NCBI GenBank assembly: GCA_964430245.1
Contig: CAYSEW010000005.1
Span: forward strand, 62,001-126,000
DNA length: 64,000 nucleotides
Direction of reading: 5' to 3'
From: CAYSEW01 sp964430245
Lineage (GTDB): Bacteria; Bacteroidota; Bacteroidia; Flavobacteriales_D; Parvicellaceae
Part shown: in pieces, positions 56,989-64,000 of the stretch
How the letters are laid out: each line of letters begins with the position of its first letter
Position numbering within the stretch: the stretch's first letter is position 1
Program-made: the position numbers and the translations under genes
The notes under the pieces: generated by a model
What the model was told of the DNA's origin: nothing
The model's database searches: none
The model's input: the letters and a program-made list of their open reading frames with translations, nothing else

Positions 56989-57414
56989 ATGACAACTTTA
57001 ATTTTTACCCTAATTTTTCTTGTTGCAAATCCTACTATAAGTAATGTGACAGACTATGATCAAGATGAGTATAATGTAAATTATTCTAAAGTAAAAGTGA
57101 TTGTCTTAGAAAAGAATGTGCCATTAGAAGGTGTTTTTGTTAAGATCACTCAAGGAAATATGCATCTTGGCGAAACTTTAACAGATGAAAATGGACAAGC
57201 AATAATTCTTTGTAAACATCTTTCTGAAGATAATAAAGAAGTTGAGATTAATGCTACTAAGGATGGATACCAACCAGTTCACATTCATGGTAGTTTAATT
57301 ACTTCATTAACTGATTATAAATTTAATCTAACTAAAGATGGAGAGATGGCTCCTCAGTCAAATGACCTGAATTTTCAGATAGAATATGAGTCGTTACATG
57401 CAGAATTGGATTAA
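56989..57414 (+). CDS. Small secreted protein with carboxypeptidase-regulatory-like (beta-sandwich) domain
   Basis: The 141-residue protein starts with a short signal peptide (about 1-18). The remaining part resembles a CarboxypepD_reg or Ig-like domain: VKVIVLEKNVPLEGVFVKIT, LGETLTDENGQAIILC, and VEINATKDGYQPVHIHG. Such domains are structural modules in Bacteroidota surface proteins. It is followed 93 bp later by another small secreted gene, and their upstream sequences share an AATCTA..TATATCA motif. Function unknown. Confidence 0.75.
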   Translation: MTTLIFTLIFLVANPTISNVTDYDQDEYNVNYSKVKVIVLEKNVPLEGVFVKITQGNMHLGETLTDENGQAIILCKHLSEDNKEVEINATKDGYQPVHIHGSLITSLTDYKFNLTKDGEMAPQSNDLNFQIEYESLHAELD

Positions 57415-57476
57415 TATTTAATTTGACTCTTTATCTAAGCAATTATTCTTTTAATTAATCAAGATTTTTTATAATA

Positions 57477-57506
57477 TTGATATAGTATAAATCTAATCTA
57501 TATCAA
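57477..57506. promoter_or_regulatory. 9-bp inverted repeat abutting the start of the gene at 57508
   Basis: TTGATATAG and CTATATCAA are perfect 9-bp arms separated by 12 bp. The right arm ends 1 bp before the ATG. A bound protein or the RNA hairpin would block expression. The arm spacing equals that of the repeat upstream of pckA but the sequences differ. Confidence 0.55.
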
Positions 57507-57507
57507 A

Positions 57508-58173
57508 ATGAGAATATTACTTATTCTATTCAGTTTTACCTTTTGTTTTTCTACTTCTTTTTCTCAATATAAAATAGGTGTTTCAGAAAAATCAGTTGGT
57601 TTTGAATCTGGTAATCACAATGCATTTACAGTTATTGTCTATGAATGCTCATCCAAGGATGTTGAAAAACATTGGAAAAAGGAAATGAAGGACATGAAAG
57701 CAAATGTTTCTTCTAAGAAGAATGAAATGAAAGGTGATGATGCAAAAATAAAGGATATGGGAGAGAATACTTTTGATATATATGCAATAACCAATGAAAC
57801 AGATAAAGGAATAGAATTGAGTGTAGCTTATGACCTTGGAGGTGCTTTTCTATCTTCTGGACAACATGCTGAACAATCGAAGATCATTAAAGATTTAATG
57901 TATGATTTTGCAGTAAAATCTACCAAAGAGGGTATAAGAGGAATTTTAAAAAAGGAGGAGGGCACTCAACATCATTTAGAAAAAGAACATGAGAGTCTAG
58001 TGAAAAATAAAGAAAAGCTAGAAAAAGATATTGAAAATTGGGAAAAGTCTATTGAAAAGGCCAAGAAGGATATAGATCAGAATAAGAAAGATCAGGATGA
58101 TAAAAAGAAAGAAATTGAAGCACAGTCAAAAGTAGTTGAGGAAGTAAAAGCTAAAGAAAAAGCTGTTAAATAA
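57508..58173 (+). CDS. Secreted protein with C-terminal coiled coil
   Basis: The 221-residue protein has a signal peptide (1-20, SFSQ), a globular part with YKIGVSEKSVGFESGNHNAF and IELSVAYDLGGAFLS, and a Lys/Glu-rich coiled-coil tail from about residue 150 to the end. No catalytic motif is recognised. The start is abutted by a perfect 9-bp inverted repeat. It is convergent with xth (1 bp between stops). Confidence 0.75.
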   Translation: MRILLILFSFTFCFSTSFSQYKIGVSEKSVGFESGNHNAFTVIVYECSSKDVEKHWKKEMKDMKANVSSKKNEMKGDDAKIKDMGENTFDIYAITNETDKGIELSVAYDLGGAFLSSGQHAEQSKIIKDLMYDFAVKSTKEGIRGILKKEEGTQHHLEKEHESLVKNKEKLEKDIENWEKSIEKAKKDIDQNKKDQDDKKKEIEAQSKVVEEVKAKEKAVK

Positions 58174-58174
58174 A

Positions 58175-58936
58175 CTATTTTAGATTAACGCCTACTGGAC
58201 AATGGTCTGAACCTACAACTTCGTTTAAAATAAATCCATCTTTAATTGTTGGTAATAGCGATGATGAGCTTAAGAAATAATCTATTCTCCATCCTATATT
58301 TCTCATTCTTGAATTAAATCTATAGCTCCACCAAGAATATTTAACTTCATCTGGGTAAAAATGACGATAAGTATCGATCAATCCATTGGCTATGTAATTA
58401 TCAAGACCATCTATTTCTTCCTGCATATATCCAGCAGATCTGTTGTAATTGGCTTTTGGATTTTTTAAGTCGATGTCCTTATGAGCTACATTAAGATCAC
58501 CACAACAAAAAACTGGTTTATTTTTTTCAAGATCTTTCAGGTATTGTAGGAAGACTGCATCCCATTTTACTCTGTAATTCAATCTTTTTAAGTCACCACC
58601 ACTATTAGGAACATACACAGTAACAAAGTAAAATCCATCATATTCTGCGGTTAATACCCTTCCTTCATTGTCAAATTCTTCTATTCCAATTCCATTTGTA
58701 ATTGATAGTGGTTCTATTTTAGTTAGAATTGCAGTGCCACTATATCCTTTTTTTTCGGCACTATTGGCATAAATATGATAACCTTCTAATCCAAATAAAG
58801 CTTCCCTAACTTGATCATCTTGCGCTTTTGTTTCCTGAAACCCAATAATATCAGGGTTCATATCATAGATCATGTCGATCAGCCCCTTTTTAGCTACAGC
58901 TCTTACGCCATTTAGATTCCAAGAAATTAGTTTCAT
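58175..58936 (-). CDS. xth: Exodeoxyribonuclease III (AP endonuclease)
   Basis: The 253-residue protein has the ExoIII set: MKLISWNLNGVRA, the metal Glu in IIGFQETKAQD, a central CCGDLNVAH, and the C-terminal SDHCPVGV with catalytic His. It repairs abasic sites and 3'-blocked ends. The usual length is 250-270. It is divergent from pgk across 81 bp that hold a 15-bp palindrome. Confidence 0.95.
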   Translation of the reverse strand: MKLISWNLNGVRAVAKKGLIDMIYDMNPDIIGFQETKAQDDQVREALFGLEGYHIYANSAEKKGYSGTAILTKIEPLSITNGIGIEEFDNEGRVLTAEYDGFYFVTVYVPNSGGDLKRLNYRVKWDAVFLQYLKDLEKNKPVFCCGDLNVAHKDIDLKNPKANYNRSAGYMQEEIDGLDNYIANGLIDTYRHFYPDEVKYSWWSYRFNSRMRNIGWRIDYFLSSSSLLPTIKDGFILNEVVGSDHCPVGVNLK

Positions 58937-58980
58937 ATTTATTTTTAAGTGGACTAAATTAATGCTAAATGATTGTTGTC

Positions 58981-58995
58981 CAAATATTATATTTG
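58981..58995. promoter_or_regulatory. 15-bp palindrome between xth and pgk
   Basis: CAAATAT-T-ATATTTG is a perfect palindrome containing TATATTTG (58988-58995), a -7 match for pgk. The minus-strand reading (AATATTTG) is a near match for xth. No TTG at the right spacing is seen. It may act as a shared promoter/operator. Confidence 0.45.
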
Positions 58996-59017
58996 CATTT
59001 CTTAAACAATACGATCA

Positions 59018-60208
59018 ATGAAGATAGATAATTTTGATTTCTCTAATAAACGAGCACTAATAAGAGTTGACTTTAATGTTCCTATTGATAAACAAACTAA
59101 TCAAGTAACGGACGACACAAGAATAAGATTAGCTATTCCAACGTTAAAAAAAGTAATAAATGATGGAGGTAGTATTGTGTTGATGTCTCACATGGGAAGG
59201 CCTAAAAATTGTCCGGAAGAAAAATTTTCTTTATATAAAATAGTCGATACGATTGAATCTTATTTAAATTGTTCAGTAAAATTTGTGGATGATTGTATTT
59301 CTTCAGAAGCTTTTGAGCTTACTTCAAATTTAAAAAATGGGGAGGTAGTGTTATTGGAGAATTTACGATTTTATCCTGGGGAGAAAAAAGGAGATAAGGA
59401 ATTTGCTGAAAAGTTATCTAAGCATGGTGATGTATATGTAAATGATGCTTTTGGCACTGCACATAGAGCACATGCATCAACAGCAGTAATAGCAGATTTT
59501 TTTACTGAAAGTAAAATGTTTGGTTATTTAATAGAAAATGAGATTAAAAGTGTCGATCAATTATTAAAAAGTAATGAAAAGCCATTAACAGCTATTGTTG
59601 GTGGAGCTAAGGTTTCATCTAAGATCACCATCATTTCAAGATTAATGGACAATGTGGACCACTTAATTATAGGTGGAGGAATGGCATATACATTTATTAA
59701 AGCATTAGGTGGTAACATAGGTAATTCTCTAGTTGAAAATGACCATATTGACAATGCACTTGAGATCATAAAGCTAGCTAAAGAGAAGCATGTAGAGCTT
59801 CATTTACCAATCGACTCAATTATAGCTGATAAATTCTCCAATAATGCGGTACAAAAAACAGTAAAAATTAACGACATTCCTGATGGTTGGATGGGGTTGG
59901 ATATTGCTGAGCACTCAATTAATGATTTTAAAAAAGTGATTGCTTCATCAAAGCTAATTCTTTGGAATGGCCCTATGGGAGTTTTTGAAATGGATTCATT
60001 TCAACAGGGGACTCTTTCAATTGCCCATGCTGTTGCTGAAGCTACCGATAATGGTGCTTTTTCTTTAATTGGAGGAGGTGATAGTGTTGCAGCTGTTAAT
60101 AAATATCAACTTTCAGAAAGAGTAAGCCATGTTTCAACAGGAGGAGGTGCAATGCTTGAATATTTAGAAGGGAAATTGTTGCCGGGAATAGAGGCGATCC
60201 TTAATTAA
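59018..60208 (+). CDS. pgk: Phosphoglycerate kinase
   Basis: The 396-residue protein has the PGK set: RALIRVDFNVPIDKQTNQV, SHMGRPK, LLENLRFYPGEKKGDKEFA, VNDAFGTAHRAHAST, GGAKVSSKI and the C-terminal nucleotide loop GGGDSVAAVNKY and VSTGGGAMLEYLEGK. It makes ATP and 3-phosphoglycerate in glycolysis and runs backwards in gluconeogenesis, with pckA. The length is normal. The next gene starts 72 bp downstream. Confidence 0.98.
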   Translation: MKIDNFDFSNKRALIRVDFNVPIDKQTNQVTDDTRIRLAIPTLKKVINDGGSIVLMSHMGRPKNCPEEKFSLYKIVDTIESYLNCSVKFVDDCISSEAFELTSNLKNGEVVLLENLRFYPGEKKGDKEFAEKLSKHGDVYVNDAFGTAHRAHASTAVIADFFTESKMFGYLIENEIKSVDQLLKSNEKPLTAIVGGAKVSSKITIISRLMDNVDHLIIGGGMAYTFIKALGGNIGNSLVENDHIDNALEIIKLAKEKHVELHLPIDSIIADKFSNNAVQKTVKINDIPDGWMGLDIAEHSINDFKKVIASSKLILWNGPMGVFEMDSFQQGTLSIAHAVAEATDNGAFSLIGGGDSVAAVNKYQLSERVSHVSTGGGAMLEYLEGKLLPGIEAILN

Positions 60209-60216
60209 AAAAATAA

Positions 60217-60235
60217 TTTGTATATCCAATACAAA
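60217..60235. repeat. Inverted repeat after pgk
   Basis: TTTGTAT, spacer of 5, ATACAAA: perfect 7-bp arms 9 bp after the pgk stop. There is no T tract on the plus-strand side, so terminator function is doubtful; it could be a leader site for the DUF4836 gene. Confidence 0.35.
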
Positions 60236-60280
60236 CACTTTATCTTCATCAACTCTTTAAAAATTAAATCTTAAATATTT

Positions 60281-61948
60281 ATGAAATCATTGAAATTAAC
60301 TTATTTATTTACTATTGTTTTTTCAGTAGTGTTTTTTATTACTTCTTGTAATGATGACAAAGCTAAAGATAAAGACAAAAATGGTGGTGTTGAAAATGTA
60401 AATTGGAAGTCCAATGTATTTGGATCAATAGATGGAACAATTGCATTTGTTGGATCTTTTGATTTTATGGAGATAATGGATAAGTCATCTATTATGGATG
60501 CTGATATTATCCCAGAAATGTATAAGTCCATGTTTATGGGTTACATTGACTCTGATAATTTGGGTATTAAATTAGAAGGTAATAACCATTATGCTGTTGT
60601 TATGGATAACAATGGAGAATTTGATTATGCATTTGCATTTGCTAATGTCCTTGATGCAAAAAAAATTGCAACTAATCTTCATATGTATCTTGGTGGAAGA
60701 ACTGATAATGAAGATGGTTATGAGTTTTTAAAAACTTCTGATGGAGTTGTGTTTGGATGGGATGATCAACACTTAATCGCAGCTGTTTCTGATAGAAGAA
60801 GATCAGATGTAAATCAATTAAAAAATAAGATTAAAAAGCTATTAGATGCTAGAAATAAAGACGTGGAAGCTGATGATCAATTATTAGCTTATTTAAAAAG
60901 AGACGATGATATTAACATGTATATGAATATGAAGTCTTACATGGATTTTATTAAGAATATAAACATGAATAATGAATTAACAGAGCTATATTCTAATGAA
61001 GAGTTTTTAAAGTTAATGGATTATACAATGGTAAGTACAGCTAATTTCAATAATGGTGAAATTATAATGGATCTTAAAATGATCAATAATGGCAATGGTT
61101 TTAAGTATTTAAAAGATCAGCCAGTTGGCGCTGAATATTTAAATTATTTAACTGATAATGATCGAATGATCGCTTCAGCATTTGCTAACATTGATTTGGA
61201 TACTTACATTTCTTTTTTAAAGCCGATGCTTAATTCCAACTTGGATGTTTATAATGATTTTAATGATTTTTTAACTCAAATTGGGCTTTCAGAAAATGAA
61301 ATATTTAACATCTTTAATGGTGAATTAGCTATTTCTATCATCGATATCCTTGAACCTGAAAATAGTATAGAACAGGAGTTTAGTGATGATTTTGGTGAGT
61401 GGGAAGATGACTTTTTTGATGAAATGGATGAATATGGTTATGATTCTCCATCTAAAGAACCAGTACCTAGCTTTTTATTTACTTTAGGAATTAATGACCA
61501 ATCTGCATTAATGAAATTAATGGCAAATGCTCCTGTAAATGTTGTTAAAGATCAGGTGATTGAGATTGAAAATGATGTTCATTTATTATTAAAGGACAAT
61601 AAATTATTTTTAGGTTCACCACAAGAATTAATGAATAAGCTAAATGTAGCTGGTTCATTGAGTACCTATAGTAAGATCAATTCAATTGATTATCCAGTTT
61701 ATTGTTATTTTAATACTGATGCTTCTAGTTATCCTGATATTGTTACTTCCACTTTAGAGAGAGAAGGTGGATTAGAAATATTTCGTGATATAATGAGCTT
61801 GTTTAATTCATTTGAAATTAAAGGAACAAATAATAAAATTAGTTATGAAATCATTATGAGTAATAAAGGAGAAAATTCTTTGAAACAAATAATGGATATG
61901 ATCATTAAATTAGCTAAGGAAAACAATCCTGGGCTAATGAATGTATAA
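60281..61948 (+). CDS. DUF4836 family lipoprotein
   Basis: The 555-residue protein has a lipoprotein signal (lipobox ITSC near residue 23). It matches the DUF4836 pattern: VENVNWKSNVFGSIDGTIAFVGS in the start region, VVFGWDDQHLIAAVSD, and repeated DUF4836-like blocks (DRMIASAFANIDLDTYIS, NIFNGELAISIID). The acidic insert (FSDDFGEWEDDFFDEMDEYG) near residue 370 is a local feature. DUF4836 proteins are outer-membrane or periplasmic lipoproteins of unknown role in Bacteroidota. Confidence 0.82.
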   Translation: MKSLKLTYLFTIVFSVVFFITSCNDDKAKDKDKNGGVENVNWKSNVFGSIDGTIAFVGSFDFMEIMDKSSIMDADIIPEMYKSMFMGYIDSDNLGIKLEGNNHYAVVMDNNGEFDYAFAFANVLDAKKIATNLHMYLGGRTDNEDGYEFLKTSDGVVFGWDDQHLIAAVSDRRRSDVNQLKNKIKKLLDARNKDVEADDQLLAYLKRDDDINMYMNMKSYMDFIKNINMNNELTELYSNEEFLKLMDYTMVSTANFNNGEIIMDLKMINNGNGFKYLKDQPVGAEYLNYLTDNDRMIASAFANIDLDTYISFLKPMLNSNLDVYNDFNDFLTQIGLSENEIFNIFNGELAISIIDILEPENSIEQEFSDDFGEWEDDFFDEMDEYGYDSPSKEPVPSFLFTLGINDQSALMKLMANAPVNVVKDQVIEIENDVHLLLKDNKLFLGSPQELMNKLNVAGSLSTYSKINSIDYPVYCYFNTDASSYPDIVTSTLEREGGLEIFRDIMSLFNSFEIKGTNNKISYEIIMSNKGENSLKQIMDMIIKLAKENNPGLMNV

Positions 61949-61955
61949 TTAATAG

Positions 61956-62765
61956 TTATTTCCCTTTCTGAATAGCTCTTCTAACGCTACCGTATTTCTT
62001 TAGAATTAGATTTGCTTTATCATAATTAACATTAAGCACTTCCATTACCATTTTTGTGCCTCTATCTACTAATTTGTTGTTGCTAAGCTGCATATCTACC
62101 ATTCTATTACCTTTTACTCTTCCAAGTTGGATCATTACAGATGTAGATATCATATTAAGTATGAGCTTTTGAGCAGTTCCTGATTTCATTCTTGTACTTC
62201 CAGTTACAAATTCAGGACCTACAATTGGAATTATAGGATGAGCTGTTTTTAATGCCAATGGACTACCTGGATTGCATGTAATGCCACCATTAAGTATTCC
62301 TACTTCCTTACATTTTTCAATGGCGCCAATTACATAGGGAGTTGTTCCAGATGCAGCAATTCCTATGACACTGTCTAATTCGTTTATTTCATGTTCCTGA
62401 AGGTCAAACCATCCTTGCTCATAATTGTCTTCAGCGAACTCAACAGCTTTTCTAATGGCTTGATCACCTCCAGCAATTATACCGATGACCATACCATGAG
62501 GTACTCCAAAAGTTGGAGGACATTCACTAGCATCAACAATACCTAATCTTCCACTTGTTCCTGCACCAATATAGAATAACCTTCCTCCATTTTTCATTCT
62601 TTCTACAATTTTGACTGTAAATTGCTCAATTGATGGGATGATTTGTTGAATGGCATTTGATATCTTTTCATCCTCTTGATTGATCAGTGTCAACAATTCA
62701 TGAACCGATTTTTTTTCAAGGTCATTATGATTAGATTCATTTTCGGTTATTTTGTTAAAATCCAT
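61956..62765 (-). CDS. murQ: N-acetylmuramic acid 6-phosphate etherase
   Basis: The 269-residue SIS-domain enzyme has GRLFYIGAGTSGRLGIVDASECPPTFG near residue 60, with the catalytic Glu in DASECPPTF, and TRMKSGTAQKLILNM later. It cleaves the lactyl ether of MurNAc-6-phosphate to GlcNAc-6-phosphate in peptidoglycan recycling. The length is shorter than the E. coli enzyme (298) but usual for Bacteroidota. No MurNAc transporter or kinase (AnmK) lies beside it here. Confidence 0.95.
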   Translation of the reverse strand: MDFNKITENESNHNDLEKKSVHELLTLINQEDEKISNAIQQIIPSIEQFTVKIVERMKNGGRLFYIGAGTSGRLGIVDASECPPTFGVPHGMVIGIIAGGDQAIRKAVEFAEDNYEQGWFDLQEHEINELDSVIGIAASGTTPYVIGAIEKCKEVGILNGGITCNPGSPLALKTAHPIIPIVGPEFVTGSTRMKSGTAQKLILNMISTSVMIQLGRVKGNRMVDMQLSNNKLVDRGTKMVMEVLNVNYDKANLILKKYGSVRRAIQKGK

Positions 62766-62867
62766 AAATAGAGTATTTTATAATAAATCTGTTGATAAGT
62801 TCATACTACAATAATTGCTAATAATCTCGCTTATTTGCTACTTTGCTATAAAAATTTACAAACAAGT

Positions 62868-63335
62868 ATGAGTGAACTAGTTGAAGGCAATGATGCTCCT
62901 AACTTTGAAGGTAAGGATCAAAATGGTAATACTATTAAATTATTAGATTTTAAAGGCAAGAAGCTTGTTTTGTTCTTTTATCCAAAAGACAATACACCAG
63001 GTTGTACTATGGAAGCTTGTAATTTAAGGGATAATTATGAACTTTTAATTGAAAAAGGTTATGCAATAATAGGTGTTAGCGCTGACTCAGAAACAAGACA
63101 TCAAAAATTTATAAACAAATACGAACTACCTTTTCCATTAATTGCAGATACTGAAAAGGAAATATTACAAGCTTTTGGTTGTTGGGGACCTAAAAAATTT
63201 ATGGGTCGTTCGTATATTGGAATACACAGAAAAACATTTATTATAGAAAATAATAAGATTGTTAAGGTTTTTGAAAAAGTTAAAACTAAAGCACACACTG
63301 AGCAAATTCTTGAGGCAATGGAAGTAAATCAATAG
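62868..63335 (+). CDS. bcp: Thioredoxin-dependent thiol peroxidase (Bcp/PrxQ)
   Basis: I choose the ATG at 62868 (155 residues), since the longer start at 62835 adds non-homologous sequence. The protein has LVLFFYPKDNTPGCTMEACNLRDN with peroxidatic Cys46 and resolving Cys51, the helix-alpha2 PrxQ type. SADSETRHQKFINKYELPFPL completes the fold. It reduces hydroperoxides using thioredoxin in the cytoplasm. It is divergent from murQ and 54 bp before recA. Confidence 0.95.
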   Translation: MSELVEGNDAPNFEGKDQNGNTIKLLDFKGKKLVLFFYPKDNTPGCTMEACNLRDNYELLIEKGYAIIGVSADSETRHQKFINKYELPFPLIADTEKEILQAFGCWGPKKFMGRSYIGIHRKTFIIENNKIVKVFEKVKTKAHTEQILEAMEVNQ

Positions 63336-63336
63336 A

Positions 63337-63353
63337 ACGTAACAACTTTACGT
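63337..63353. promoter_or_regulatory. Inverted repeat upstream of recA
   Basis: ACGTAA-N5-TTACGT, perfect 6-bp arms, lies just after the bcp stop and 36 bp before recA. CATATTTG (63365-63372) is one base off the -7 consensus downstream of it. This is a candidate SOS-type operator, or a weak terminator for bcp (no T tract). Confidence 0.4.
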
Positions 63354-63389
63354 GGTTAATGTATCATATTTGGAGAAAAAACTAATAAA

Positions 63390-64000
63390 ATGGCAGAAGT
63401 AAAACAAGAAAAATTAAAGGCATTACAAGCTACATTAGATAGATTAGATAAATCTTATGGCAAAGGTACTGTAATGAGACTAGGAGATGATGCAATAGAG
63501 GATCTTGATGTTATATCAGCGGGTTCTATTTCATTAAATAGAGCTCTTGGAGTTGGAGGTTATCCCAAAGGAAGAGTAGTAGAAATTTATGGACCTGAAT
63601 CTTCAGGTAAAACAACTTTAGCGATCCATGCTATTGCAGAAGCACAAAAGAAAGGTGGTATAGCAGCAATTATAGATGCAGAGCATGCATTTGATCAGCT
63701 TTATGCCCAAAACTTGGGTGTAGATACTGAAAATCTTTTGATATCTCAACCAGATAATGGAGAGCAGGCCTTGGAAATTGCTGATAATTTAATTCGATCA
63801 GGAGCTTTAGATATTATAGTGATAGATTCTGTAGCTGCTTTAACTCCCAAAGCAGAAATTGAAGGAGAAATGGGTGACAGCCAAATGGGTTTACAAGCAA
63901 GGTTGATGTCTAAAGCATTAAGAAAATTAACTTCTTCAATAAGTAAAGCCAACACTTGCTGTATTTTTATTAATCAGCTGAGAGAGAAAATAGGCGTTAT
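63390..64000 (+). CDS. recA: Recombinase RecA, partial
   Basis: The open frame begins [20 protein letters not shown] and runs off the right window edge after 203 codons. It has the Walker A motif GPESSGKTT (Lys74), [10 protein letters not shown], the Walker B segment [12 protein letters not shown], and the DNA-loop start [17 protein letters not shown]. RecA carries out homologous pairing and stimulates LexA-type cleavage in the SOS response. The visible part is normal for Bacteroidota. The upstream 54 bp include a palindrome. Confidence 0.98.
   Translation, partial: MAEVKQEKLKALQATLDRLDKSYGKGTVMRLGDDAIEDLDVISAGSISLNRALGVGGYPKGRVVEIYGPESSGKTTLAIHAIAEAQKKGGIAAIIDAEHAFDQLYAQNLGVDTENLLISQPDNGEQALEIADNLIRSGALDIIVIDSVAALTPKAEIEGEMGDSQMGLQARLMSKALRKLTSSISKANTCCIFINQLREKIGV

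Noticed and set aside
1..64000. Defence island, prophage, integrative element or biosynthetic cluster
   Set aside because: No integrase, transposase, restriction, toxin-antitoxin, phage structural, NRPS or PKS gene is visible; base composition and gene style look even through the window.

Overview
The window is a compact, strongly AT-rich chromosomal segment of a free-living Bacteroidota, most likely a marine member of the Flavobacteriia. The evidence is two type IX secretion cargo proteins with C-terminal Por-type sorting domains, many lipoproteins and secreted proteins of Bacteroidota-only families (DUF4836, GSCFA, Omp28-like, HU-SPOR), the alternative GlmU-like protein of this phylum, a type B L31, and promoters of the Bacteroidota form TTG-N19..21-TAnnTTTG. 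I see no rRNA, tRNA, CRISPR array, insertion sequence, prophage or integrase. No gap between genes exceeds about 205 bp. The window cuts a gene at each end: a secreted protein on the left and recA on the right.

Layout. 1-2410: two secreted proteins on the minus strand. 2615-5285: a small acidic protein, a SulP anion transporter and a probable outer-membrane barrel. 5290-11716 (minus): a DUF255 lipoprotein, a propeller/Y_Y_Y/SpoIIE sensor-phosphatase and a phosphodiesterase-like lipoprotein, probably one operon. 11836-16473: a three-gene 2-oxoacid:ferredoxin oxidoreductase operon with its own FAD/Fe-S electron-transfer subunit. 16476-18446: an ACT-domain protein divergent from lysA. 18491-25038: a T9SS-exported Omp28-like protein, the rlmI-fmt-cupin cluster, a DUF72 protein and a YdcF protein. 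25143-31291: fused isobutyryl-CoA mutase, a TIGR04282 glycosyltransferase, purine nucleoside phosphorylase and a T9SS M43 metalloprotease. 31297-37970: DAHP synthase, a beta-helix lipoprotein, rpmE2, a GlmU-like enzyme and lon. 37972-46774: a C5-epimerase-like secreted protein, topoisomerase IV (parE-parC) with a coupled outer-membrane protein, and pckA. 46920-53992: GSCFA protein, HAD phosphatase, P5C dehydrogenase, a TPR-SpoIIE phosphatase and a class III aminotransferase. 53995-64000: secreted proteins, an HU-SPOR protein, xth, pgk, a DUF4836 lipoprotein, murQ, bcp and recA.

How the genes fit together. Most genes are housekeeping: DNA topology and repair, translation, gluconeogenesis/glycolysis, aromatic and lysine synthesis, cell-wall recycling and proteolysis. 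The parts worth a second look are the two membrane sensor proteins that end in SpoIIE-type phosphatases, the 2-oxoacid oxidoreductase operon with its dedicated electron bridge, a possible HTH-ACT regulator beside lysA, an HU-fold protein tied to a periplasmic SPOR domain, and a set of perfect inverted repeats just upstream of genes (pckA, pgk/xth, lon, recA, the GlmU-like gene, and the secreted gene at 57508). I did not find an obvious defence island or biosynthetic cluster, and calls of an undescribed system here are inference.
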